From assembly GCA_022775985.1 (NCBI GenBank), contig JALFIM010000030.1, positions 1 to 43,234 of the forward strand: a stretch of DNA of 43,234 bases, read 5' to 3'. The notes beneath the pieces were generated by a model. That model saw only the letters and a program-made list of their open reading frames with translations, did not search any database and had not been told where the DNA came from. This DNA comes from Prevotella sp. (GTDB lineage: Bacteria > Bacteroidota > Bacteroidia > Bacteroidales > Bacteroidaceae). Positions 35,299 through 43,234 of the stretch are shown here, piece after piece (within the stretch, counting starts at the first letter, position 1; each line of letters begins with the position of its first letter). The translations under genes were made by a program, and so were the position numbers.

Positions 35299-35321
35299 TC
35301 ATCGTCATGGAGGCTTGCTTT

Positions 35322-36248
35322 ATGAGAACATTCTGGAACACTGACTCAGCCCTAAAGACCATCAACGAATGGCAACCCAACTGTTGGATACAGGTGACAT
35401 GTCCTACCGAGGAAGACCAGCAGTACCTTGAAGATAAATTCAACATCCCCGACTATTTCCTCTCCGATATCAGCGATACCGACGAGCGTGCCCGCTACGA
35501 GTATGACGATGGCTGGATGCTTATCATCCTGCGTATTCCCTACGTCAAGGAGATACGCTCGCGCACGCCGTACACCACCGTGCCGCTCGGTATAATACAC
35601 AAGCGCGACGTCACCATCACCGTGTGCTACTACGAGACAAATATGATGATAGACTTCGTGAGCTACCATCAGAAGCGCGGTGAGGGCTTCACTGACTATG
35701 TGGACATGATATTCCGCGTGTTCCTCTCGTCGGCCGTGTGGTACCTGAAGAGGCTCAAGCAGATAAACACTCTCATAGAGAAGGCCAAGCACAACCTCGA
35801 CCACGGCGTGAACAACGAGTCGCTTATCGGTCTGAGCAGGTTGCAGGACTCGCTCACTTACTTCATAACGTCTATCCGTGGCAACGAGACCCTGCTCGCG
35901 AAACTGAAGTTCAAGCTACAGGTCGATGAGCTTGACGCCGACCTCATAGAGGATGTCAACATCGAGATGTCGCAGGCCCGCGAGACCACAAACATATATG
36001 CCGACATCTTGGAGTCTACCATGGACACCTACTCGAGCATCATCAACAACAACATGAACACCGTGATGCGTACCCTCACGTCCGTGTCTATCATCATGAT
36101 GTTCCCGACGCTCATCTCCTCCATATTCGGCATGAACCTCATCAACGGCATGGAGAACAGCCCCTACGGCTTCGTGGTGGCGCTGGTGCTGTCGGTGGTG
36201 GTATCGGGAGTGTCGTGGATAATACTCAAACGCAAACGGCTCCTGTGA
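35322..36248 (+). CDS. corA: CorA-family magnesium transporter
   Basis: From ATG 35322 the 308-residue product has a long soluble N-terminal domain, a helical stalk (about 140-235) and two C-terminal membrane helices. The signature GMN at 270-272 (IFGMNLINGM) is intact, followed by the loop and second helix and a basic end (LKRKRLL). CorA pentamers conduct Mg2+ and are gated by bound Mg2+. GGAGG at 35310-35314 sits seven bases before ATG 35322. The ATG at 35307 lies before it and is less likely. The long structured leader suggests post-transcriptional control. Confidence 0.95.
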   Translation: MRTFWNTDSALKTINEWQPNCWIQVTCPTEEDQQYLEDKFNIPDYFLSDISDTDERARYEYDDGWMLIILRIPYVKEIRSRTPYTTVPLGIIHKRDVTITVCYYETNMMIDFVSYHQKRGEGFTDYVDMIFRVFLSSAVWYLKRLKQINTLIEKAKHNLDHGVNNESLIGLSRLQDSLTYFITSIRGNETLLAKLKFKLQVDELDADLIEDVNIEMSQARETTNIYADILESTMDTYSSIINNNMNTVMRTLTSVSIIMMFPTLISSIFGMNLINGMENSPYGFVVALVLSVVVSGVSWIILKRKRLL

Positions 36249-36294
36249 CAATAAACTCTGTCCTGTGGCAATAAAATATTCAAAAAAAAACGTT

Positions 36295-36330
36295 TTTGTT
36301 AGGCATTTACGTTTTTTTTATTTAAGTTTG
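36295..36330 (+). promoter_or_regulatory. Promoter of the DUF349 gene
   Basis: TTTG (36295-36298), 24 bp, TAAGTTTG (36323-36330). Just upstream a 20-bp direct repeat, TCCTGTGRCAATAAA, occurs at 36241 and 36261. Confidence 0.65.
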
Positions 36331-36458
36331 CAGCCTATAATATTATAATTGTGTGTTTCATGTCGCCCTCACGGCGCGGCGGGCAGACCTGTGTACTGTC
36401 GGTCATGGCTGGGAAGGACGCTGAAAAAGATTACCTTGTCATAAACTAAAACAGTGAA

Positions 36459-38336
36459 ATGATGGACTCTCAAGAGAACACCCAGAATCTGGGAACCAAC
36501 GAAAGCGAGAAGAACGTGGAGCAATCTGCTGTTCAAGTTGAAACCACTGACGCGACAGCACAGCAGATAACGGCTGCAGGCGATGGCGACAACGCCGCAG
36601 ATGCCGACGGCGAGCACGCTCAGGCTGTAAGCTACAAGACCAAGAAAGACGTAATAGCCAGGCTCAAGGAAATCGTCGCCAATGACGAGACTCCTGCCAA
36701 GGACGAAGTCGATCACCTGAAAACCACTTTCTATAAACTGCATATCGCAGAGCGTGAGGCACGCATGAGAGAGTACATCGACGGTGGAGGTGACCCTGAA
36801 AAATACCAGGTGGTACCCGATGAGGACGAGGAAGTGTTCAAGTCCGAGATGAGCGTGATACGCGAGAAGAGGGCCAAGCTGTTTCAGGAGCAGGAGCAGG
36901 AGAAACAGGACAACCTGAAGAAGAAGCTCGACATCATCAACCGCATCAAGGCCATGGCCACGTCGCCCGACGAGGCCAACAAGTCATACAATGAATTCAA
37001 GGAACTGCAGCAGCAGTGGAAGGAGATAAAGAGCGTGCCGGCGGAGAACGCCAGCGAGCTGTGGCGCAACTACCAACTGTACGTGGAGCAGTACTACGAC
37101 CTGCTGAAACTCAATAGCGAGGCGCGTGAGTACGACTTCAAGAAGAACCTCGAGCTCAAGACGCGTCTCTGCGAGGCTGCGGAGAAACTCGCCGAAGAGC
37201 CCGATGTGATAAGCGCGTTCCACCAGTTGCAGGAGCTGCATCAGCAGTATCGAGAGACAGGTCCTGTGGCCAAGGAGCTCAGAGAGCAGGTATGGGCACG
37301 CTTCAAGGCCGCGTCTACGGTCATCAACAAGCGTCATCAGCAGCATTTCGAGGACATCCGCGCCAAGGAAGAGGAGAACCTCACCAAGAAAACGGCCCTG
37401 TGCGAGCGCGTTGAGGCCATAGCTGCGGAGGAGAACAAAGGCGCTGGCGACTGGGAACGCCATACCAAACTCATCATAGAGGTGCAGAATGAGTGGAAAA
37501 CCATAGGATTCGCACCGCAGAAGATGAATGTAAAGATATTCGAGCGGTTCCGCGCGGCCTGTGACGACTTCTTCAGTCGCAAGGCTCTCTACTTCAAGGA
37601 CATGAAGCAGACGCTCGCTGCCAACATAGAGAAGAAGCGTGCTCTGGTGGAGAAAGCCAAGGCTTTGCAGGACAGTACCGACTGGAAGTCAACGAGCGAC
37701 AAGCTCATAGCCTTGCAGAAGGAATGGAAAACCATAGGCATGGTGCCCAAACGGCTCGGTGACCAGCTTTGGAAGGAGTTTCTCGGAGCATGCAATAAGT
37801 TTTTCGATGCACGCAACTCTTCAAATGCCGGCACCCACAACGAGGAGCGTGCCAACCTTGAGAAGAAGCAGGACATCATCAAGCGCATGACGGCACTGCT
37901 TGAGTCTGACGGCGATGACGTACAGCAGCAGCTCCAGCAACTCACCGATGAGTATGCAGCAGTAGGACATGTGCCGTACAAAGAGAAGGATAAGGTGTAT
38001 GATGAGTACCACGATGTGCTCACTAAGTTGCACAAGAAACTCAACATCAACATGTCGCGCCGTCGCTTAAACAACTTCAAGAACGGTCTCAAGAATGTGG
38101 CCAAGCGTGGTGAGGAGGCTCTCGACAATGAGCGCGGCCGTCTCGTGCGCCGCTTCGAGCAGTTGAAGCAGGAGGTGCAGACATACGAGAACAACCTCGG
38201 ATTCCTCAATGCCAGCAGCAAGAAGGGCAACAGTCTTATCGATGAGATGAACCGTAAGGTGCAGAAGTTGCGCGACGACATGGAGCTCGTGCGGCAGAAG
38301 ATAAAGGCCGTGGATGACGAGAACAAGGAGGGCTGA
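36459..38336 (+). CDS. DUF349 repeat protein
   Basis: The 625-residue soluble protein is highly helical and charged. After an acidic N-terminal tail (about 1-60), several DUF349 repeats can be followed by their LQQ/EW-K-IG/S-VP-K pattern: ELQQQWKEIKSVPAEN, VQNEWKTIGFAPQKM, LQKEWKTIGMVPKRL and LTDEYAAVGHVPYKE, each followed by LW..F...C..FF. The C-terminus is a coiled coil. DUF349 proteins are widespread in Bacteroidota and have been linked to nucleic-acid or ribosome-associated roles, but no function is established here. It is monocistronic with its own promoter and terminator. Confidence 0.9.
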   Translation: MMDSQENTQNLGTNESEKNVEQSAVQVETTDATAQQITAAGDGDNAADADGEHAQAVSYKTKKDVIARLKEIVANDETPAKDEVDHLKTTFYKLHIAEREARMREYIDGGGDPEKYQVVPDEDEEVFKSEMSVIREKRAKLFQEQEQEKQDNLKKKLDIINRIKAMATSPDEANKSYNEFKELQQQWKEIKSVPAENASELWRNYQLYVEQYYDLLKLNSEAREYDFKKNLELKTRLCEAAEKLAEEPDVISAFHQLQELHQQYRETGPVAKELREQVWARFKAASTVINKRHQQHFEDIRAKEEENLTKKTALCERVEAIAAEENKGAGDWERHTKLIIEVQNEWKTIGFAPQKMNVKIFERFRAACDDFFSRKALYFKDMKQTLAANIEKKRALVEKAKALQDSTDWKSTSDKLIALQKEWKTIGMVPKRLGDQLWKEFLGACNKFFDARNSSNAGTHNEERANLEKKQDIIKRMTALLESDGDDVQQQLQQLTDEYAAVGHVPYKEKDKVYDEYHDVLTKLHKKLNINMSRRRLNNFKNGLKNVAKRGEEALDNERGRLVRRFEQLKQEVQTYENNLGFLNASSKKGNSLIDEMNRKVQKLRDDMELVRQKIKAVDDENKEG

Positions 38337-38367
38337 ACGGTACACGTGAGGTCTGAATGACGCATAG

Positions 38368-38399
38368 CAGGGGCGTGTCGCATTGGCGGCACGCCCCTG
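38368..38399 (+). terminator. Terminator-like hairpin after the DUF349 gene
   Basis: CAGGGGCGTG (38368-38377) pairs perfectly with CACGCCCCTG (38390-38399); the following sequence TCGTGTCTTGT is only moderately T-rich. Confidence 0.65.
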
Positions 38400-38690
38400 T
38401 CGTGTCTTGTAGCCATCATGATATGGCTGCGTCAGTCTCTTCCTCTGTCTCTGTTTGTTTCCCTGTCGTGTCTTGTTATTGCTGTGGTGTGGCTGCGACA
38501 GTATGCCGCAGTGGTGTGCAATATATGGTGAGGCAGCTTGTTCCTTTTGTCACGGCAGCCTGTTTTTAATGGTGTGGTGGACTGCTTTATTGTCACGGCA
38601 GACTGTTCTTAATGGTGTGGTTGGTTCGCTTTTATTGTCACGGCAGTTTGTTTTAAAAGGCATGGCTGTCTGTTTTTAATGATGTATGGG
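38396..38690. repeat. Degenerate 22-bp-phased tandem array (family 4)
   Basis: The first part repeats every 66 bp: CCTGTCGTGTCTTGT at 38396 and 38462, each followed by TGGCTGCGWCAG about 15 bp later. The second part has units starting at 38532, 38554, 38576, 38598, 38620, 38642 and 38664 of the type GGCAGNCTGTTTTTAATGGTGT, alternating two variants (so 44-bp phase), with at most one base of slippage. It fills the gap between the DUF349 terminator and ksgA. No coding potential is credible. Confidence 0.75.
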
Positions 38691-38698
38691 TCAAAAAC

Positions 38699-38742
38699 TT
38701 ATGCCGCCAGTGGCATAATGTCAAAAAAAATATGTAAGTTTG
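38699..38742 (+). promoter_or_regulatory. ksgA promoter with palindrome, close to the ATG
   Basis: TTATGCC-GCCAGT-GGCATAA (38699-38718) is a perfect 7-bp inverted repeat at the -33 region. TAAGTTTG (38735-38742) fits the -7 consensus and ends only four bases before the ATG at 38747, so transcription would start at or next to the start codon. Confidence 0.55.
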
Positions 38743-38746
38743 CCGT

Positions 38747-39565
38747 ATGAAAACCGTAAGACCAAAGAAAAATCTCGGTCAGCACTTCCTGACCGACCTC
38801 AGCATAGCGAAGGCCATCGCCGACACGGTGGATGCCTGTCCCGGCATACCCGTGCTTGAGATAGGGCCCGGCATGGGTGTCCTCACGCAGTTTCTCGTTA
38901 CCAAGAACCGTGAGGTCAAGGCCGTGGAGATAGACAAGGAGTCGGTGGAATACCTGCATGCCAACTTCCCGAAGTTGCGCGACAACATCATAGGTGACGA
39001 CTTCCTGCGCATGCCTCTCGACGGTATCTTCGGCGGAAGGCAGTTCGTGCTCACTGGCAACTACCCCTACGACATATCCTCACAGATATTCTTCAAGATG
39101 CTCGACAACAAAGACCTCATACCGTGCTGCACCGGCATGATACAGCGTGAGGTGGCCTTGCGCATGGCATCGGAGCCGGGCAACAAGGCATACGGCATAC
39201 TCTCCGTGCTCATACAGGCTTGGTATGACGTGGAGTATCTCTTCACCGTGGACGAGAACGTGTTTAATCCGCCGCCGAAAGTCAAGAGTGCGGTCATACG
39301 CATGACCCGTAACACGGTCACAGACCTCGGGTGTGATGAGGCGTTGTTCAAGAGAGTGGTCAAGGCTGTGTTCAATCAGCGCCGCAAGATGCTCCGCGTC
39401 AGTCTGCGACAGGTGTTCTCCGGCACGCCCGCACGGGCCGAGTTCTATGCCGCCGACATCATGACCAAGAGGCCAGAGCAGCTCACCGTGGCACAGTTCG
39501 TAGACCTCACCAACATGGTGGAGGCCGAACTGAAGGCGGTAAGCACCGTCAGTGGCGAAAAATAA
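38747..39565 (+). CDS. rsmA: 16S rRNA dimethyladenosine transferase KsgA/RsmA
   Basis: The 272-residue methyltransferase dimethylates A1518 and A1519 of 16S rRNA in late 30S assembly. Motifs: RPKKNLGQHFL at the N-terminus, the AdoMet site LEIGPGMGVLT (37-47), acidic loop VEIDKE and the catalytic NYPY at 105-108 (NLPY in many relatives, Tyr also occurs). FNPPPKVKSAV and the C-terminal helical domain follow. No upstream start exists before the -7 box, so the mRNA may be leaderless. Homologs start at the same place, which supports ATG 38747. Confidence 0.96.
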   Translation: MKTVRPKKNLGQHFLTDLSIAKAIADTVDACPGIPVLEIGPGMGVLTQFLVTKNREVKAVEIDKESVEYLHANFPKLRDNIIGDDFLRMPLDGIFGGRQFVLTGNYPYDISSQIFFKMLDNKDLIPCCTGMIQREVALRMASEPGNKAYGILSVLIQAWYDVEYLFTVDENVFNPPPKVKSAVIRMTRNTVTDLGCDEALFKRVVKAVFNQRRKMLRVSLRQVFSGTPARAEFYAADIMTKRPEQLTVAQFVDLTNMVEAELKAVSTVSGEK

Positions 39566-39578
39566 TAGTTGCAAACAG

Positions 39579-39609
39579 TTGTATAATCCATATATTATAC
39601 TTAAATTTG
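39579..39609 (+). promoter_or_regulatory. frr promoter with internal palindrome
   Basis: TTG (39579-39581), 20 bp, TAAATTTG (39602-39609). GTATAAT-CCATAT-ATTATAC (39581-39600), a perfect 7-bp inverted repeat, fills the spacer, where a repressor would block polymerase. Confidence 0.7.
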
Positions 39610-39635
39610 TGAAGTGAAACTAATAATACAATTAT

Positions 39636-40196
39636 ATGATTGACGTAAAAGAGACATTAGAAGGTGCCGGCGAGCGCATGGAAATGGCAGCCATGTATCT
39701 TGAGGAGCAGTTGGCACGCATACGCGCTGGCCGCGCCAACGTGGCTATTCTTGAGGGCATAAGGGTAAGCTCCTACGGCTCTATGGTTCCGCTCAACCAA
39801 GTAGCCAACGTGTCGGTGCCCGACCCGCGCACCATAGCCATACGTCCATGGGACAAGAAGGCTATCCGCGATATAGAGAAAGCCATCATGGACAGCGATG
39901 TGGGCATCACGCCAGAGAACAACGGCGAGGTCATCAGACTGGGCATTCCGCAGCCTACCGAGGAGCGTCGTAAGGAGCTGGTGAAGCAGTGCAACAAGAT
40001 AGGCGAGAAAACAAAGGTGGAGATTCGCAACGCCCGTGGCGATGTGAAGGAGAAACTCAAGAAGGCCATCAAGGACGGTCTGTCTGAGGACAATGAGAAA
40101 GACGCAGAGGCAGAGTTGCAGAAGATTCACGACAAGTACATCAAGCGAGTGGACGACCTGCTCGCTATGAAGACCAAGGAGATAATGACCGTCTGA
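39636..40196 (+). CDS. frr: Ribosome recycling factor
   Basis: The 186-residue protein splits post-termination ribosomes with EF-G. The pattern EEQLARIRAGRANVAILEGI, then VPDPRTIAIRPWDKKAIRDIEKAI and NNGEVIRLGIPQPTEERRKELVKQ, is diagnostic, and the length is normal. It lies between ksgA and rsgA, both ribosome biogenesis genes, and has its own promoter. Confidence 0.97.
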   Translation: MIDVKETLEGAGERMEMAAMYLEEQLARIRAGRANVAILEGIRVSSYGSMVPLNQVANVSVPDPRTIAIRPWDKKAIRDIEKAIMDSDVGITPENNGEVIRLGIPQPTEERRKELVKQCNKIGEKTKVEIRNARGDVKEKLKKAIKDGLSEDNEKDAEAELQKIHDKYIKRVDDLLAMKTKEIMTV

Positions 40197-40235
40197 CCAT
40201 TGACGGCCATACGGTCGGATGCTCATCACGCAACG

Positions 40236-40271
40236 CACCTTCATGACAGCCCGTTGGCCGTCATGAAGGTG
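40236..40271 (+). terminator. Hairpin between frr and rsgA
   Basis: CACCTTCATGAC (40236-40247) and GTCATGAAGGTG (40260-40271) form a perfect 12-bp stem with a 12-nt loop. No T-run follows, so it may stabilise the frr mRNA end or attenuate rather than terminate. Confidence 0.6.
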
Positions 40272-40342
40272 GCCTGTTGGCGGCATGCCGCAGCCTCTAT
40301 TGTATTGCGGCGCGTGCCATGAGTGTACATCTACGACACACA

Positions 40343-41275
40343 ATGAAGGGATTAGTTATCAAGAACACAGGCAGTTGGTACACTGTAAGGACTGACGATG
40401 GCCATACCATCGACAGCAAAATAAAGGGAAACTTCAGGCTCAAGGGCATACGTAGCACCAATCCTGTGGCTGTGGGCGACCGCGTGGACATTATCACCAA
40501 TCAGGAGGGTACGGCGTTTATCACCTCTATTGAGGACCGCCGCAACTACATCATACGCAAGTCGCAGAACCTGAGCAAGCAGAGTCATATCATCGCTGCC
40601 AACGTAGACCAGGCCTTTCTCATAGTCACTGTCAACTACCCTCAGACCAGTACCACTTTCATCGACCGCTTCCTCGCCTCGGCAGAGGCTTACAGCGTGC
40701 CCGTAGTGTTGGTGTTCAACAAGACGGACTTGCTCACCGATGAGGAGCGTCACTACCAGGACATGATGATGACTCTGTACGATACGGTGGGCTACAAGTG
40801 CATGGCTGTGTCGGCAGAGAGGGGAGACGGTGTCGATACCCTGCTGCCGTTGCTGCGCGATAAGACCACATTGCTCAGCGGAAACAGCGGTGTGGGCAAG
40901 TCTACGCTCATCAACCGCATACTGCCCGGGGTGAACCTGCGCACCGCAGAGATAAGCGACTCTCACAATACGGGCATGCACACCACCACGTTCAGCGAGA
41001 TGCTGGAGCTTCCCAGTGGCGGATACATCATCGACACGCCCGGCATAAAGGGCTTCGGTACCTTCAACATGGAGCCAGAGGAGATATCAAGCTATTTCAA
41101 GGAGATATTTCGCTTCTCGCACGACTGCCGTTTCAACAACTGCACGCATACACATGAGCCGGGATGCGCCGTGCTGAAGGCCGTGGAGGAGCACTATATC
41201 GCGGCCAGCCGCTACCAGAGCTACCTGTCGATGCTTGCCGACAAGGATGAGAACAAGTACCGCGAGGCTTACTGA
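40343..41275 (+). CDS. rsgA: Small-subunit biogenesis GTPase RsgA
   Basis: From ATG 40343 ([10 protein letters not shown]) the 310-residue product has the RsgA order: OB-fold, circularly permuted GTPase and zinc finger. NKTD (G4) at 126-129 comes before the P-loop GNSGVGKST (G1) at 180-188, and [10 protein letters not shown] is G3. The C-terminal [14 protein letters not shown] binds zinc. RsgA acts in late 30S maturation, like KsgA encoded nearby. The frame opens at 40277, but the 22 extra residues cover a low-coding-potential leader. Confidence 0.96.
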   Translation: MKGLVIKNTGSWYTVRTDDGHTIDSKIKGNFRLKGIRSTNPVAVGDRVDIITNQEGTAFITSIEDRRNYIIRKSQNLSKQSHIIAANVDQAFLIVTVNYPQTSTTFIDRFLASAEAYSVPVVLVFNKTDLLTDEERHYQDMMMTLYDTVGYKCMAVSAERGDGVDTLLPLLRDKTTLLSGNSGVGKSTLINRILPGVNLRTAEISDSHNTGMHTTTFSEMLELPSGGYIIDTPGIKGFGTFNMEPEEISSYFKEIFRFSHDCRFNNCTHTHEPGCAVLKAVEEHYIAASRYQSYLSMLADKDENKYREAY

Positions 41276-41357
41276 GACGTGTCTGCCGGCATACGTGTTG
41301 TGGAATCATTGACAACATGAGTGGCTGGCAGGAGTCAGCAATCATTAGTTTTTCAAT

Positions 41358-42443
41358 ATGGATTACAATCTTAAAGACAAGAGAATAGCCGTACTGCTGT
41401 CGGGCGGTGTGGACAGTTCGGTCGTGGTGTATGAGATGGCCCGCCTCGGGCTTCACCCCGACTGCTTCTACATAAAGATAGGCCCCGAGGAGAAGGAGGA
41501 GTGGGACTGCTCGTCAGAGGAGGATCTCGAGATGGCCACGGCAGTGGCGTCGCGCTACGGATGCCGCCTTCAGGTGGTAGACTGCCACCGCGAGTATTGG
41601 GACAACGTGACCCGATACACCATGGAGAAGGTGCGGGCTGGATATACGCCCAACCCCGATGTCATGTGCAACAGGCTTATAAAGTTCGGGGCTTTTGACG
41701 AGAAGATGGGGCACGACTACGACCTCATAGCCACAGGACACTACGCCCAGACTGAGATTATAGACGGAAAGAAGTGGCTCACCACCAGTCCCGACCCTGT
41801 GAAAGACCAGACCGACTTCCTCGCGCAGATTTATGACTGGCAGCTTCGTAAGGCCATCTTCCCGATAGGCCACTACATGAAGGACGAGGTGAGGCAGATA
41901 GCCGAGCGTGAGCATCTCATCAACGCGCGGCGCAAGGACTCGCAGGGCATCTGCTTCCTGGGCAAGATAAACTACAACGACTACATACGCCGCTATCTTG
42001 GCGAGAATCCCGGCGACGTGCTTGAGCTTGAGACGGGCCGCCGCATAGGCAGCCATCGCGGACTGTGGTTCCACACCATAGGCCAGCGTCATGGCTTAGG
42101 GTTCGGTGGCGGCCCTTGGTATGCGGTGAAGAAGGACGTGGAGCGCAACATACTCTATGTCAGCAAGGGCTATGAGCCGCGCACCGCCTACAAGCAGGAC
42201 TTCCCGATACACGACTTCCATTTCCTCACGGAGAATCCGTGGGACGGGCTCGACCGTGTGGCCGTGACGTTCAAGATACGCCACACTCCAGAGTATCATC
42301 CCGCGGTGCTTGAGCGCACTGGCGATGACTCTTTCGTCGTTCATGCCTCCAGCCTGATACAGGGCGTGGCCCCGGGACAGTTCTGTGTGGTGTATGATGA
42401 GCAGCACCACCGCTGCTTCGGTTCAGCGGAGATAAGCATCTGA
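41358..42443 (+). CDS. mnmA: tRNA-specific 2-thiouridylase MnmA
   Basis: The 361-residue enzyme adds the 2-thio group to the wobble uridine of tRNA-Lys, -Glu and -Gln. The ATP-pyrophosphatase P-loop SGGVDSS (15-21) is followed by the catalytic Cys in NPDVMCNRLIKF and the second Cys in SQGICFLGK. The RWFHTIGQRHGLG-type tRNA-binding segment and C-terminal beta-barrel are present. Bacteroidales often carry two mnmA paralogs, so another copy may exist elsewhere. The gene is 82 bp after rsgA. Confidence 0.96.
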   Translation: MDYNLKDKRIAVLLSGGVDSSVVVYEMARLGLHPDCFYIKIGPEEKEEWDCSSEEDLEMATAVASRYGCRLQVVDCHREYWDNVTRYTMEKVRAGYTPNPDVMCNRLIKFGAFDEKMGHDYDLIATGHYAQTEIIDGKKWLTTSPDPVKDQTDFLAQIYDWQLRKAIFPIGHYMKDEVRQIAEREHLINARRKDSQGICFLGKINYNDYIRRYLGENPGDVLELETGRRIGSHRGLWFHTIGQRHGLGFGGGPWYAVKKDVERNILYVSKGYEPRTAYKQDFPIHDFHFLTENPWDGLDRVAVTFKIRHTPEYHPAVLERTGDDSFVVHASSLIQGVAPGQFCVVYDEQHHRCFGSAEISI

Positions 42444-42515
42444 GCGGCCGCACCGTAGCCTGTCGGTATATGCGGGCGGCTCCCATGGCTGCTGTATGGT
42501 CTCGGAATCAGCCAC

Positions 42516-42571
42516 AAAAGAGTGAGCTTCGGCCACAAGGTACATGCCTTGAGGCCGAAGCTCACTCTTTT
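42516..42571. terminator. Bidirectional Rho-independent terminator
   Basis: AAAAGAGTGAGCTTCGGCC (42516-42534) pairs with GGCCGAAGCTCACTCTTTT (42553-42571), a 19-bp perfect stem with an inner CAAGG/CCTTG. T-runs flank it on both strands, so it serves mnmA and the convergent symporter gene. Confidence 0.93.
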
Positions 42572-42601
42572 TTTCATGCGTTGCCGCAGGCTGATGCGCC
42601 T

Positions 42602-43234
42602 TTAAGCCTGTGGCTTGGCGGCATGGCGCTTGTCCCATGCCAGGTATATGCCTGCGAGTATGGTGCCTGATATGCTGTGCCATGCGCAGCTTATGGCGCA
42701 TGGGAGCACGGCGAGCGGCTGCGAGGCGAAGAAGTTGGAGGCCAGCACGGTGGCGAGTCCTGCGTTCTGCATGCCCACCTCTATGGATATGGTGCGCTTC
42801 TTGGCGGTGCTGAAGCGTGCGGCCTTGCCGGCCAGCCACCCCAGGCAGTAGCCCAACGTGTTGTGGCAGAACACCACGGCGAAAGTCCAGATGAAGAGCA
42901 GCAGGCCGCGTGCCACGAGGTCATCGTGTACGGTGGATATCACGCCGCCCACTATCATGGCCAGGCAACTGACGCTGATGCCTGGCATGAGGCTCTGGAG
43001 GGTGGGGAAGCACTGGCGCTTGCTGTATGCATAGTTGAGCGTGCAGCCTATGGCCACGGGCAGTATGGTCACTATGAGTATGTTGACGAACATGCCCACG
43101 GCATCGATATGTATTATCTCTCCTGCGGTGACTTTCATGAGCAGCGGTGTCATCATGGGGGCGAGGAGGGTGGAGGCGCAGGTCATGCCTACGGAGAATG
43201 CCACGTCGCCGTGGCACAGGTAGCTCATGATATT
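42602..43234 (-). CDS. Bile acid:sodium symporter family protein (BASS), N-terminus outside the window
   Basis: The frame is open to the right edge; 210 residues are visible. About six hydrophobic segments are present. Family motifs include VMSYLCHGDVAFSVGMT-type sequence at the visible start (the first of the crossover helices), STLLAPMMTPLL and the EVGMQNAGLATVLA segment with its conserved Glu and Gln-Asn-Ala-Gly at the second sodium site. Members import organic anions (bile acids, pyruvate, pantoate) with Na+; the substrate here is unknown. The ATG at 43228 is internal, as relatives have about 100 residues before it. Confidence 0.88.
   Translation of the reverse strand, partial: NIMSYLCHGDVAFSVGMTCASTLLAPMMTPLLMKVTAGEIIHIDAVGMFVNILIVTILPVAIGCTLNYAYSKRQCFPTLQSLMPGISVSCLAMIVGGVISTVHDDLVARGLLLFIWTFAVVFCHNTLGYCLGWLAGKAARFSTAKKRTISIEVGMQNAGLATVLASNFFASQPLAVLPCAISCAWHSISGTILAGIYLAWDKRHAAKPQA

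Overview
The window looks like a chromosomal segment of a Bacteroidales bacterium, most likely Prevotellaceae with moderately high GC. Evidence: many upstream regions carry the Bacteroidota vegetative promoter (TTTG or TTG, 19-24 bp, then TAnnTTTG); lipoproteins have a C-[S/D]-rich start after the lipobox; one secreted protease ends in a T9SS-like tail; and gene neighbourhoods such as rsfS-ftsH-cdsA, lpxB-surE divergent from parA-parB-DUF5683-mltD-rel, and merR divergent from alaS are typical of the group. No insertion sequence, integrase, prophage or CRISPR array was seen. The assignment below family level is inference.

Layout. 1-700: the 3' end of an acidic unknown protein, a 44-bp tandem repeat and a long RNA-like hairpin. 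739-8382 (minus strand): a five-gene cluster read porin-like beta-barrel > imelysin lipoprotein > di-heme oxidoreductase lipoprotein > CcsBA-type cytochrome c synthase > small membrane protein. It is the most system-like part of the window, a candidate envelope redox/iron module that carries its own cytochrome c maturation protein. 8446-10400: accessory-looking DNA with two different 22-bp tandem arrays, a 28-codon gene with its own promoter and terminator, a class III Fic enzyme and decayed-looking sequence. 10523-16645: a flippase-like membrane protein, an exported-looking 6-phosphogluconolactonase-family protein, tRNA-Gln(CTG), and rsfS-ftsH-cdsA. 17003-27710: an FN3-like lipoprotein, lpxB and surE (lipid A, nucleotidase), chromosome segregation (parAB), cell-wall lytic transglycosylase, stringent response (rel) and a MerR regulator. 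27827-42443: alaS, a secreted M6 metalloprotease, pepD, corA, a DUF349 protein, ksgA/rsmA, frr, rsgA and mnmA, i.e. mostly translation and ribosome functions. 42602-end: the C-terminal part of a bile-acid/sodium symporter family protein.

The most unexpected pattern is in the spacers. At least five of them hold degenerate tandem arrays with a period of 22 bp (or 44 = 2x22, or 66 = 3x22). The arrays differ in sequence, except for two (8603-8690 and 30674-30761) that are the same 4 x 22 bp family. They mostly lie just beyond transcription terminators or gene ends. I know of no described element matching this and rate it with the redox/iron cluster and the 28-aa gene as the best leads. All functional statements come from reading motifs by eye; no database search was run.
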